Under the pieces are notes generated by a model that saw nothing but the letters and a program-made list of their open reading frames with translations, did no database searches and had not been told where the DNA came from. A stretch of 64,000 nt of DNA. Origin: Globodera rostochiensis (Eukaryota; Nematoda; Chromadorea; Rhabditida; Heteroderidae). This document shows, piece by piece, positions 53,965 to 62,410 of this stretch (positions are counted from its first letter, which is position 1; each line of letters begins with the position of its first letter). The stretch lies in assembly GCA_018350325.1 (NCBI GenBank), contig JAEVLN010000005.1, positions 4,066,393 to 4,130,392 of the forward strand, in the 5' to 3' direction. Both the position numbers and the translations under genes were made by a program.

Positions 53965-55422
53965 TTAAAATAGAGTTTTCTTAAAATGTAAGGTGAGAAT
54001 ACACGTTCCCCAATGAAATTTCACTAATTCTCCAAAAGGCGTATAAATTTCTACTGAAATTTCGGCAATTCGTTTTGATTGTATACGATGAAAATATTCA
54101 GTGCTATATATAACCTCGTTTATTGATCCCGGATCTCCAACAACATTAACGATTCGTAGAAGTGGTGCCAATCGATTGCCAATTATGGTGTTTTCCACCA
54201 GATGTGGTGCATAAATATATATCTGTCTTACTCCGCCTGTCAAATCTGGCATATAAGGAGCCTCATCTCCATGATGCAATACCCGATTTTTAAACCCTAA
54301 TACATATGCTAAATGTTCTGATAACTCAATATGGGGGATGGCAGTATCTAGATGAACAATAAATTTTTGATCAACAGTGTCATATTTAAATTCTATATGC
54401 CTAGGCGGAGATATATCCTTGCCAAAATCTTGTGCGACGGCAATTTTTGGTTGGGTTTCTGCAGAAAATTTTTCCCCTTTTTGCGTTTCTTCTGACATTT
54501 TCTCCTTAGGATCCTCTTCTTCTTCCTGTGCGCTTGCTATTTGTTCCGATTCTTCTCTTTGCGGCTCGATATGCTCAATTTCGGCGTGTTGCGGCGCATC
54601 TTTATTAAGAAGTTCTGATTGTGGTTGTAAGAAATCTCCAATAGTCCTATTTACTCTTGTTACAAGTCCGGCAAATCCCTCCTCAGTAGTATTTTCATGC
54701 TCTCTAGCTATTTCGATTTGTTTGGTCTTAACATGTCTTGCAGCAGCTTTTGCTTTGTCTGCAAATTTTTTCGCCCCCTTAAGATCTTGCTTAGCTACAC
54801 ACTCTAGAGTACTATTCTGAGCACCTTCGACTTCTTTTGAAAGTGTGTTGATTTCTTCAAACAATGATTCAAAATTGGTACTCTTTTGTGCTAGTTTTTC
54901 AAACAACTCCTTCACACCCGGAGCATCGAGTGAGTTTGAGCTCAATTCTTTTGATTGTTTTATTAGACGTCTTGTTTGCGTTATTATATTGCTAGCTTTT
55001 TGAACATATCCTTGAGTCTCTTTCCAAGCTCGACCGGATGCTCTTTTAGCAGAATCTATTTGCTTATCTGTGCTCTCTTCCTTTGATTTTGCCTCTCTTT
55101 TTCTTCTCCCTTGTCGTTTTTCCAAATCATAATAATGAGAAAATGCTTCATTAATTTTCTTTTCCAGCCCTCTTGCAGTTTTAAAGTTCATATCGGGCAG
55201 GTATATTTTTAAACCTTCCGTCTTTCCTCTTTCAAAGACGTTAATAAATTCTCGTCCCTCTATTCCGAGAGCTGTGAACGAATAGGGATAAATTATCGAA
55301 GAAAGGGCAACTGACCAGCTTGTGTCTAATTCTAGTGTTTCTGGTAATCTTACAGTAAACTTTGAAGTTTTGTTTCCTGTAACGGGTGTATTTGATGGTA
55401 ATACAATATAAAAATCATCCAT
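53965..55422 (-). CDS. Minor capsid (penton) protein with long coiled-coil insert
   Basis: From ATG 55422 (upstream codons in frame lack an ATG) the ORF gives 485 aa. The N-terminus MDDFYIVLPSNTP and the C-terminal YFHRIQSKRIAEISVEIYTP...ILTLHF are conserved marks of the Polinton penton-like protein. Between about residues 90 and 325 sits a charged, Ala/Lys/Glu-rich segment (KQIDSAKRASGRAWKETQ, AKKFADKAKAAARHVKTK, EEEEDPKEKMSEETQKGEKF) that reads as coiled coil and flexible acidic linker, and may be a spike. The ATG overlaps the integrase stop (TAATG). Confidence 0.85.
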   Translation of the reverse strand: MDDFYIVLPSNTPVTGNKTSKFTVRLPETLELDTSWSVALSSIIYPYSFTALGIEGREFINVFERGKTEGLKIYLPDMNFKTARGLEKKINEAFSHYYDLEKRQGRRKREAKSKEESTDKQIDSAKRASGRAWKETQGYVQKASNIITQTRRLIKQSKELSSNSLDAPGVKELFEKLAQKSTNFESLFEEINTLSKEVEGAQNSTLECVAKQDLKGAKKFADKAKAAARHVKTKQIEIAREHENTTEEGFAGLVTRVNRTIGDFLQPQSELLNKDAPQHAEIEHIEPQREESEQIASAQEEEEDPKEKMSEETQKGEKFSAETQPKIAVAQDFGKDISPPRHIEFKYDTVDQKFIVHLDTAIPHIELSEHLAYVLGFKNRVLHHGDEAPYMPDLTGGVRQIYIYAPHLVENTIIGNRLAPLLRIVNVVGDPGSINEVIYSTEYFHRIQSKRIAEISVEIYTPFGELVKFHWGTCILTLHFKKTLF

Positions 55423-56497
55423 TATTTTACTAGATCTGAATCTTTTACCCAACTATTGAATTTTTCAGAATATCCTTCCCACCTTACAAAATGTTCTTTA
55501 ATTCCTTTTCTAATGCGCGTTTTTATGACCTCTGCGATTTTAAAAATATCTTCGTTTGATTTTACAAGTTCTTGATTATAAAAAATACCCTTGATTAGAT
55601 TGTCGTCAAAATCTACAATGCGATAGGAGGCTGGATTTGTTGGATTAACAACGGAAATTTTGAACAATTCCTCAGTAAAATTCGGATAATATCCTTTTGG
55701 AAATGTTCCTTTTTCTTTCGTGATGCGAACGATGTCACCTCTTTTAAATTTCTTCTTAGACACTGGTACCACATTTTCCTTATATAACTTTTCCCATAGT
55801 GCTCTGGCATTTTCAAATTTTACGGAAGTTGGTTTCATCCCAGTGGTTCGATGAACACTATTATTTAGGTTTTTAACAATTTCATCTATAACATTCACCC
55901 ACCTAAGGTATTATTTTTACTAAAGTATCTATAGAGACGCTCCTTAATTGTTCGATTAGCCCTTTCCACAACGCCTGCGTGGAGGTGTGGGCTATGCATT
56001 ACCCGTTTTATTACATCTTTATCCTCAAAATATCTTTTCATTTTATTTGCTTGAAATTCAAGCCCACTGTCGCTATACAGCTTATTTGGGAGAATATTTG
56101 ATTTTTTGAAGACTTTTTCAAAGGCCTCAATCATATCCTCACTTCTTTTTGACTTCACCGGGGCAACAAAAAGCATTCGGCTCAGAACCTCTATGCAGAC
56201 TAATAGATATTTATATCCGTTGTTATATTGTTTTAATTGGTCAAAAATACACAGATCGCATTGCCAATCGGTATGAAACCCAGTAGGTCTTGTTTTTAGT
56301 TTTGAAAATCTTTTTCTAATGGGTTTATGGAGAGTGTAAGTTTTTTGTTTTTCGAGAAAATTGGTAACGTGCTCCATTTTAATTTTTGGATTTACCTTCC
56401 TTGCTTCTTCTTAAATTTTATTTATTCCCGCAAAACTTGCCGAAGATTTTAGATCGTAATAAACTTTTGATAAAATTTTATCTATAGCCTTGCCCAT
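55422..56497 (-). pseudogene. INT: Retroviral-type integrase with chromodomain (broken)
   Basis: Start at 56497 (MGKAIDKILSKVYYD...), then an in-frame TAA at 56411-56413 after 28 residues. The same frame continues from 56410 through the catalytic core: D in WQCDLC, D in YSDSGLEF and E in VVERAN, with 35 residues between the second Asp and the Glu (D,D35E). At about 55905-55912 the frame shifts by one base. The next frame runs through the C-terminal domain to a chromodomain (FKIAEVIKTRIRKGIKEHFV, then RWEGYSEKFNSWV) and a stop at 55422. A shorter product starting at M 56377 would have the catalytic core but no C-terminal domain. The nonsense codon is a substitution and is harder to explain by assembly error than the indel. 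Confidence 0.9.
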
Positions 56498-56540
56498 ATT
56501 GTTGGTTTAAAAAGCTTCTTTTCTCGAATGATGCCGATTG

Positions 56541-56549
56541 TTTTTATAG
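56541..56549 (-). promoter_or_regulatory. TATA box of the integrase unit
   Basis: CTATAAAAA in the 93-nt gap upstream of the integrase, 44-52 nt before its ATG. Confidence 0.5.
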
Positions 56550-56590
56550 GTTTCATCTTGACAACAACTTTTTTACCCTCCCCCCACATG

Positions 56591-57304
56591 TCACTTGACT
56601 TGCCAACCATTTCTCTTATTGTCGGGTCTTTTAAGAGTCGATCCTTTAGAAAATTTTACTCCCTTTGGTGTTTCTTTTTTCCCACCGACAAGATACATCA
56701 AAACATCTTTATAATTACTCTCGTCAATTGGTAGATTTTTATTAGATTTAACTTTTCCCATTGCTGTTATTTTAAATGTATCCTTGTTTTTAGAAACATA
56801 ATTCACAAGTTCGTTCCAAAAATCTGGATGAATTAACGCTGTTGCTTGCAATTTTTCAGGCGTTTTAAAAATTGGAGAAGATAGTGATAAATGCGGAAAT
56901 TTGGATTCCTCTTGGTCTATTTGGGGATGCGACTCTGCAGGTTCCGGCATGCTTTTAATTCTTATTCTGGGGACAACGGCCTTTCTTGGCTCTTCAGTCA
57001 TCTGAGTTTTCGCCTGGTTAACCCCCAAATACGGTGCAATATTTGGTGCTGGAGCCTGATTTTCAATAATCACTTTTTGTGGTCGATTTTCTGTCATTTC
57101 TTTTAGCATCCGTCTTTCCTTATAAAGCCAGTTATGCTTACTTGCTTTAACATCTTCATTTATTGTCGGATCGTCTAAATTCTGCCTGATTTTTGCATCT
57201 AGCATTGATTTTTCATTTTGCAGATAATCTCCGCCCTGGATGGCACTTAACAGTGCGTAATATTCCGTTTCGGGAACCATTAACATTTTCTTTGCAAATT
57301 TCAT
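56591..57304 (-). CDS. Conserved Polinton protein of unknown role (PW-like)
   Basis: 237 aa. The N-terminus MKFAKKMLMVPETEYYALLS and the segment NEKSMLDAKIRQNLDDPTIN resemble a conserved protein seen in many Polintons (MVPExEYxALLxxLxGGDPLxxEKxxLDAKI). The middle is Pro/Glu-rich and probably unstructured. The C-terminus is basic (KFSKGSTLKRPDNKRNGWQVK). Its ATG overlaps the stop of the upstream 122-aa ORF by four bases (ATGA), with no TATA box nearby. Assignment to the PW group is from memory of the family and is tentative. Confidence 0.65.
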   Translation of the reverse strand: MKFAKKMLMVPETEYYALLSAIQGGDYLQNEKSMLDAKIRQNLDDPTINEDVKASKHNWLYKERRMLKEMTENRPQKVIIENQAPAPNIAPYLGVNQAKTQMTEEPRKAVVPRIRIKSMPEPAESHPQIDQEESKFPHLSLSSPIFKTPEKLQATALIHPDFWNELVNYVSKNKDTFKITAMGKVKSNKNLPIDESNYKDVLMYLVGGKKETPKGVKFSKGSTLKRPDNKRNGWQVK

Positions 57305-57669
57305 GACGTAATTTTTTCTAATAAATGTTGCGCTAGAACACTTAAAACTGGAATTAAAACTGCTCCTAGTGCGATTCCGCTTCCCTGTTGGAGCTTTTTT
57401 CTTGCTGTTTTTTCAGATTTTGATTTAGCAATGGCTCGATAAAAATCTGCGTACTGAACAAGTCTTTGTTTTTGTCTTTTATTAAGTTTAAATGTAAAGC
57501 TCAAAATGTTTGCACAAATTTCAACAATTGCCAAAATTTGATCAGTAGTTGCCGTTTCGATTAAATTATTCTTCTTTTGATCGGATCTGGTAGAGGCAAG
57601 CTTTTTTAAAAATGCTGTATTCTCCTTTACTTGAGAGCTAAATTGGTACATTTTCATATTTTCAGGCAT
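57301..57669 (-). CDS. Small basic conserved Polinton protein
   Basis: 122 aa with a helical, basic centre (LNKRQKQRLVQYADFYRAIA, SEKTARKKLQQG) and a hydrophobic end (IALGAVLIPVLSVLAQHLLE). This 'lysine/arginine-rich plus glycine and hydrophobic tail' layout is common in a small virion-associated protein of Polintons and adintoviruses. A TATAAAAGG box lies only 8-16 nt before the first ATG, so transcription may begin after it and translation at M5 or M7. It overlaps the next gene (ATGA). Confidence 0.65.
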   Translation of the reverse strand: MPENMKMYQFSSQVKENTAFLKKLASTRSDQKKNNLIETATTDQILAIVEICANILSFTFKLNKRQKQRLVQYADFYRAIAKSKSEKTARKKLQQGSGIALGAVLIPVLSVLAQHLLEKITS

Positions 57670-57676
57670 TTAATTT

Positions 57677-57685
57677 CCTTTTATA
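57677..57685 (-). promoter_or_regulatory. TATA box of the 122-aa/237-aa unit
   Basis: TATAAAAGG in the 21-nt gap between the ATPase and the 122-aa ORF. Confidence 0.5.
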
Positions 57686-57690
57686 GATTT

Positions 57691-58305
57691 TTATTCATTT
57701 GGTAAATATACTTCTAAAATTTCACCTGGAAATATTTTGCTCGATAATCTAAATTCTTCATCCGCGTTTGGATGCATATTAATTACCAGATAGCTAAATT
57801 GGTTACTGGTTGCGTTGTTATATGTTTCCATAAAGTAATTCAGTCTTTTGGGGAATAGCTGTGAGCCTACGGTTCTTACCTGAAGCTGTCCTGATGGGTT
57901 TCGCATCAAGACAAGATAATGAGCATTTGCTCGTGCAGTTTTTATATCCCTACCATATAAGCTTTGGGTAACAAAAATTATACTAACGTTCCAATTATGA
58001 GACCCCCTTGTAAATAGCAAATCAAGAAAATTATTTTTTACGTTAAGCATTAAATCGTCGAGAATAAGTAACAACGGTTTAGCTTGTTCTTTTATCAATT
58101 TCAAATCCGGAATTCCATTGTGTGTCTCTATACCCTGCCCGATTAACCCCAAAATACTGTCATTCATTTCACCATAACAATATAAAACTTTATTTGGCAC
58201 TGGATCAATTAATTCCCTATAATATTTCAAAAATTTCAAAAGCCATTGGGTTTTACCGCTTCCGGTAGCCCCTGAAAGAATTAGTGTGAAAGGTCCACTA
58301 AACAT
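57691..58305 (-). CDS. ATP: FtsK/HerA-type genome-packaging ATPase
   Basis: 204 aa. Walker A GATGSGKT (residues 12-19) and Walker B LLLILDDL (78-85) are intact. A conserved polar motif FVTQSLYG (111-118) follows, as expected for the A32-like packaging ATPases of Polintons and large DNA viruses. The C-terminal FPGEILEVYL is also typical. It would drive DNA into the capsid. First gene of the - strand cluster; TATA box (CTATAAATA) at 58338-58346, about 35 nt upstream. Confidence 0.92.
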   Translation of the reverse strand: MFSGPFTLILSGATGSGKTQWLLKFLKYYRELIDPVPNKVLYCYGEMNDSILGLIGQGIETHNGIPDLKLIKEQAKPLLLILDDLMLNVKNNFLDLLFTRGSHNWNVSIIFVTQSLYGRDIKTARANAHYLVLMRNPSGQLQVRTVGSQLFPKRLNYFMETYNNATSNQFSYLVINMHPNADEEFRLSSKIFPGEILEVYLPNE

Positions 58306-58337
58306 TTTTTCTTTCTATTTATTTATTATTATTATTA

Positions 58338-58346
58338 TTTATAGAG
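58338..58346 (-). promoter_or_regulatory. TATA box of the ATPase gene
   Basis: CTATAAATA followed by an ATAATAATAA run, 33-41 nt before the ATPase ATG. Confidence 0.55.
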
Positions 58347-58374
58347 ATGGTCCCTCACATTCAAAATTTGTGCG

Positions 58375-58500
58375 GAGATTGATTGACAGGTGAGAGGGAA
58401 AATTTTGATGCGCGGAGAAAGTTTGATTGACAGGTGCCATAATGACCTTGAGTGGCGGGGGAGGGAAAATTGAATTGGCAATGTGCCCAATGGGTTTTGG
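58375..58500. repeat. Inner inverted repeat with TGATTGACAGGTG sites (right)
   Basis: Inverse of 45115-45250; TGATTGACAGGTG at 58380 and 58424. Between this block and the outer terminal repeat, 58520-58910 holds no supported gene (a 67-aa + ORF was rejected). Confidence 0.75.
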
Positions 58501-58919
58501 GGACCAATTTAATTGAGCTTTTAGTTTGTAGTTGTGTGTAATCCGGGCATTTTTTTTGTAAAAACATCCAATAGGCTTGGATCTCGGTTAAATTAATGGA
58601 TTACTTTGAACTTCGCGTTTTTCAGTGCCAATACACTTTTTACATTGAGAGCACATAGTATCGTTCACTGGTCCTTAAAAAAATATTTGTGAAGTAATTT
58701 TGTGCAGAAAAATCTCCTCTTTCAAATGGTATATCGTTTGTAAAAAACAGTTCCAAATTCACAGACTAGATAGGATTTGTAGACCTCTTATGATAGTACG
58801 GGCAACAAAAGAGAATTGCTTAATCATCATTAACAATCGGTGTCATCCTCATCATAGTCGTTATTGTCATATTATTGTCATCTTTTGTCGTACAGTGTCA
58901 TAAATGTTCACCTTTTATC

Positions 58920-59367
58920 ATGCCTTAGTCCCGGACGTTTTTGGCCGGGCGATTCCATCTTTTGGTCTGGTGGCGGTAAGTTCAAAGCCTCTGAGCCCTC
59001 CCATAGGTTTGGGTTTAGTGGCGGCAAGATCAAAGGGTTTCTCCAATAGGTTTTGGCTTGGGCGGCATGATCAAAGACCCCGACCCCTCCAATAGGTTTG
59101 AGTTTGGTGGCGGTAAGTTCAAAGGATCTGACCCCTTCAATAGGTTTGGGGTTGGGGCGGCAAGATCAAAGGGTTTCTCCAATAGGTTTTGGCTTGGGCG
59201 GCATGATCAAAGACCCCGACCCCTCCAATAGGTTTGAGTTTGGTGGCGGTAAGTTCAAAGGATCTGACCCCTTCAATAGGTTTGGGGTTGGGGCGGCATG
59301 ATCAAAAACGACCCGCGAGTTTTCAGACCCGCGAGGTACCCGCGAGGTTTTGACGTCATATGCTGCT
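58920..59367. repeat. Polinton terminal inverted repeat, right, with 136-bp tandem
   Basis: The outer 126 bp (59242-59367) is identical to the left end. A subterminal unit (agtttggtggcggtaag...) is tandemly duplicated with a 136-bp period (starts at 59101 and 59237), a duplication absent on the left. ORFs here are repeat read-through. Confidence 0.9.
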
Positions 59368-59373
59368 CCTCTC
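59368..59373. repeat. Polinton target-site duplication, right
   Basis: CCTCTC immediately after ...CATATGCTGCT; same hexamer as at 44765-44770. Confidence 0.9.
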
Positions 59374-59600
59374 ACAGAGACTGATCACTCTGGACAAATT
59401 GAACCCAATTCAACTGATCAGAATCCTCCTCTCACAGAGACTGATCACTCTGGACAAGTTGAACCCAATTTAACTGATCAGAATCCTCCTCTCACAGAGA
59501 CTGATCACTCTGGACAAATTGAACCCAATTTTAACTGATCAGAATCCTCCTCTCACAGAGAATCACTCTGGACAAATTAATCCCATTCAATTCCGATTGG
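59374..59600 (+). pseudogene. Family copy interrupted by the Polinton, right part
   Basis: Continuation of the 60-bp array cut at 44770: about three and a half more GQIEPNxTDQNPPLTETDHS-type units, with an extra T near 59531 that breaks the frame, and then a decayed end. The three HTH modules do not follow. Confidence 0.8.
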
Positions 59601-60755
59601 ATTAGGGGCAATAACAACGGCAAGAGAATGAAAAAATATGAGAAGATCTTCAGAATTATGAGAAAATTAATGAGAAAAATTATGAGAAATGATGATCGGA
59701 CACAAAGAATTTCGAACCCAAACCTATTGGAGAGGTCGGATCCTTTGATCCCACACAAGCCAACGCTAATTAAGGGACCCAAACCGGACGAACCTAAAAA
59801 CAAACGGGTGTCCCCATCCAGCAGCTAATTTCTATGATCTCACCGACTAAAACCAAAAATTTCAAGCTCATTTCGTCGTCTGTCAAATCAATGGGTTCTC
59901 CGCCAACCAAAAATTTTACAAAACACATAAGCAGGGTTGCCAGATGTAGTAATTGTTGATATTTGACCTTATCTTCTCAGGAATATTCTTTTCTCATCCC
60001 GGATCTCCCACTATATTTAAATGATTTGTTGGCGTTCTAAATTAGGGTTGACAAATTGTCCATCTATAGTTTTCCCCTTTTTGTTGTTGACCTTTTTTCT
60101 TCACTTCGTTTTTCCTTCGGATTGCGGATAAGTGTTGATTTGTGCGATTGCATCTTTAATTTAATTGTGTGCGAAAGCGTAATTGGGGACGAGTAAAAGG
60201 AATAAGTATATTCGAACGTGTTCGACTACGGCTATTGACTACACCCCCCCCCCCCCCACACCAGCGTCCTCCGCAGTTCCCGAGGAATTCTATTCAGATG
60301 AAAATTTTCAAAAACATCAGTTGGCTAGCAAAAAAGCAACATTTGGGACCAAAAAGTCATCATTTTTAAAGGCCTTTAATTACCCGGTAAATAATAAATG
60401 CGGTTTTTTATTTTGTGAAAATGGGTGTCCGGCGATGCCGATAGGCGGCGCCCAGAAAAACTTAGAATTTTTGACTCAATTTTGTTAAAAGATTTGCAAC
60501 TAAATTTGCAGAAAATGTGATACTTTTTTACATTAAAAAATGGAAAATGAAGTTTCTATTAAGAAAATTCCCAAATTATTTCAAAACCGAACAAATTTTA
60601 ATTAAAAATGAAAATACAGAGAAAAATGGATGAACATTACGCAAAATATTCAAAATTTAATAGAAGAATTTTGCTTTCTACCAGTGAAATTCTCAAAAAA
60701 AAAACAACAACATTAAAAACCTCCAAATACCCCAAAAAACAACAAAAAAACTAGG
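59601..60755. other. Non-coding; solitary Polinton-end-like scrap and a hairpin
   Basis: 59712-59750 (aacccaaacctattggaga...tcggatcctttgatc) resembles the Polinton subterminal repeat but lies outside the element. A C-run at 60245-60257 and a degenerate GATA-loop hairpin at 60430-60453 follow. No gene is supported. Confidence 0.45.
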
Positions 60756-61494
60756 GTTGTTTAGTACCGGCTAAACGGTTACGTAACCGGCTACGAAAAC
60801 CGGCTCTTCAAAATCCTGGTTGACCGAAAACCGGGTACCCAAACCGGCGGTTTAAGTACCCCTAGTTAAAGGACCAATTTTTTTTTGATAATTTTAAATG
60901 ATTTTCAATTTCTCGCGCGCTCTATGCACATATGGCTCAGTGGCCTAAGCTTTTTCCTTGCGATTGGTTGAAAATTATTTTTTCGATAATAAAATAACTC
61001 CAACAAATTTTCATCAAAAAAATCTCGAATCTCGACTGTTTTGGCTCGAGATTTTTTGAAACCCGAGATTTTTCGAGAATCTCGACCTCGAGATCTCGCT
61101 CGACGAAAAATGAGCTTCACGAGATTTTTTAGACCCGAGATTTTCGAGAATCTCGACCTCGAGATTTAGCTCGACTAAAAATGAGCTTCACGAGATTTTT
61201 CGAGACCCGAGATTTTTCGAGGATCTCGACTCGAGATCTCGCTCGAAGCTCAAGTCCAGGGCTCTAGTTTTTACTACTCCAGATTGAAAAATCTCTAATG
61301 GAAGCGACCGGAAATTGGTGCCATTTCCGCCAATTATGATCAATAAATTTAGGGTTGGCAGAAATTTGGAAAAAGATCGCCAGCTTTATGATTTTCTGAG
61401 TGACTCCAATTTATTTGGGCTAAAAATTCACAATTTTAGTTATTTTATTTCATTTACAAAATAATCTCACATAAATCCCAACAATTATCATAAA
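60756..61494. repeat. Arm 2 of the inverted duplication, with flank of copy 15
   Basis: Inverse of 32837-33606: the aaccggcggtttaagtac block (60840-60860), inverted CTCGAGAT/ATCTCGAG words (61020-61245), 'ccagattgaaaaatctctaatgga', and the family flank ending aattatcataaa before the ATG at 61495. Confidence 0.65.
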
Positions 61495-62410
61495 ATGAAT
61501 GAATTTTGGATTTTAATTTTTGGGTCAATCATCGCAACAAATTCCCTGGACAAAGCCGAATCCGTAAAATTGGAGCTCAAAACTTTTGATGAAATATTTG
61601 GAGAAGGCTGGTGGGACAAAAGTGAAGCCGCCGAAGATTTGAAAACGCCGGCGCCAACAAACTTTGGACAAAATGTCCATCACCAAATCGACCGACAGAA
61701 CACCCAAATTGGACAAATTGAACCCAATTCAACTGATCAGAATCTTCCTCTAACAGAGTTTGATCACTCTGATAATGCTGAAGATGAGCGAAAACGTGAA
61801 ATTATCGATAAGTTCCACGCAATGAAAAAAGAATTTAAGCAAAAAGGAACATTTTCAAAAAAAGAATGGGTTACAATTGAGCAGAAAATAACTAAACATT
61901 TAAAAGTCAGTCGCAAAAAAATATATAAATGGAAAAAAGAATTTGGCATAAGTCAAAAAGTGTTTTATGAAAAAGAAAAGCGAAAAAATTTGGTAGAGAA
62001 ATTTGATCAAAGAAAAGCCGAGTTAAAACGGGGCGGATTCAAAAGTTCATATAAAAATGAATTAGATAAAACTGTCGCAAAAGAATTGGGCCTCAGTTTT
62101 ATAACAATTTACAAATGGAAAAGTGAACTTGGCCAATCCAGTGAGCCCAATTTTATTATTTTTTTATATTAATTAAAATCCTTTTACAGAACCAAATAAA
62201 TACTCCGACAGCGAACAAAAGGAATGGATGAAACGTTATTATGAAATTAAGGGAAAAAACCCTAAAATTAGTGACAAGGAAATTGTTAAATTGTTGAAGA
62301 TTGGAAGAGCCACTTTGGTTAGATGGAAAAGGCAATTTAAACGACAGCAATTCCATCCAAATTCTGTCGATGGACATTCTGTGGAAGAGAATGCCGCGGC
62401 AAATGTTTAG
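61495..62410 (+). CDS. Secreted HTH-repeat family, copy 15 (intact)
   Basis: Exons 61495-62140 and 62190-62410 (donor GTGAGC, acceptor TTTTACAG, 49-nt intron) give 288 aa. Signal peptide MNEFWILIFGSIIATN; FDEIFGEGWWDKSEAAEDLK; one GQIEPNSTDQNLPLTEFDHS unit; modules KHLKVSRKKIYKWKKEFGIS, KELGLSFITIYKWKSELGQ and VKLLKIGRATLVRWKRQFKR; tail HPNSVDGHSVEENAAANV, shortened by a stop in place of QEIGNSN. Very close to copy 11 (GEAAEDLK subgroup). Confidence 0.8.

Larger units (their letters stand above)
44771..59367. mobile_element. Complete Polinton/Maverick DNA transposon (14,597 bp)
   Basis: It is bounded by inverted termini beginning AGCAGCATATGACGTC, with the first 126 bp identical at both ends and a CCTCTC target duplication. 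It encodes the hallmark set: protein-primed DNA polymerase B, retroviral-type integrase with chromodomain, FtsK/HerA-type packaging ATPase, adenain-like protease, double-jelly-roll major capsid and minor capsid proteins. It also encodes two small core-like proteins, a type I membrane protein, a TBP-like protein and a PAZ-domain protein. POLB runs left to right; everything else runs right to left. The integrase and TBP-like ORFs carry breaks, so this copy is probably not self-sufficient, although the capsid, protease, ATPase and polymerase frames are intact. Perfect outer ends suggest a fairly recent insertion. Confidence 0.95.

Noticed and set aside
54377..54820. 147-aa + strand ORF inside the penton gene
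   Set aside because: Ser/Cys-rich antisense of the coiled-coil region; no independent support.
55900..55915. Intron explaining the integrase frame change
   Set aside because: The two frames abut within a few bases, leaving no room for an intron.
58700..58903. 67-aa + ORF between ATPase and right terminal repeat
   Set aside because: Short, no motif, no matching ORF type known in Polintons; treated as non-coding.
60183..60488. 101-aa + ORF
   Set aside because: Includes the C-run and the GATA-loop hairpin repeat; no conserved domain.
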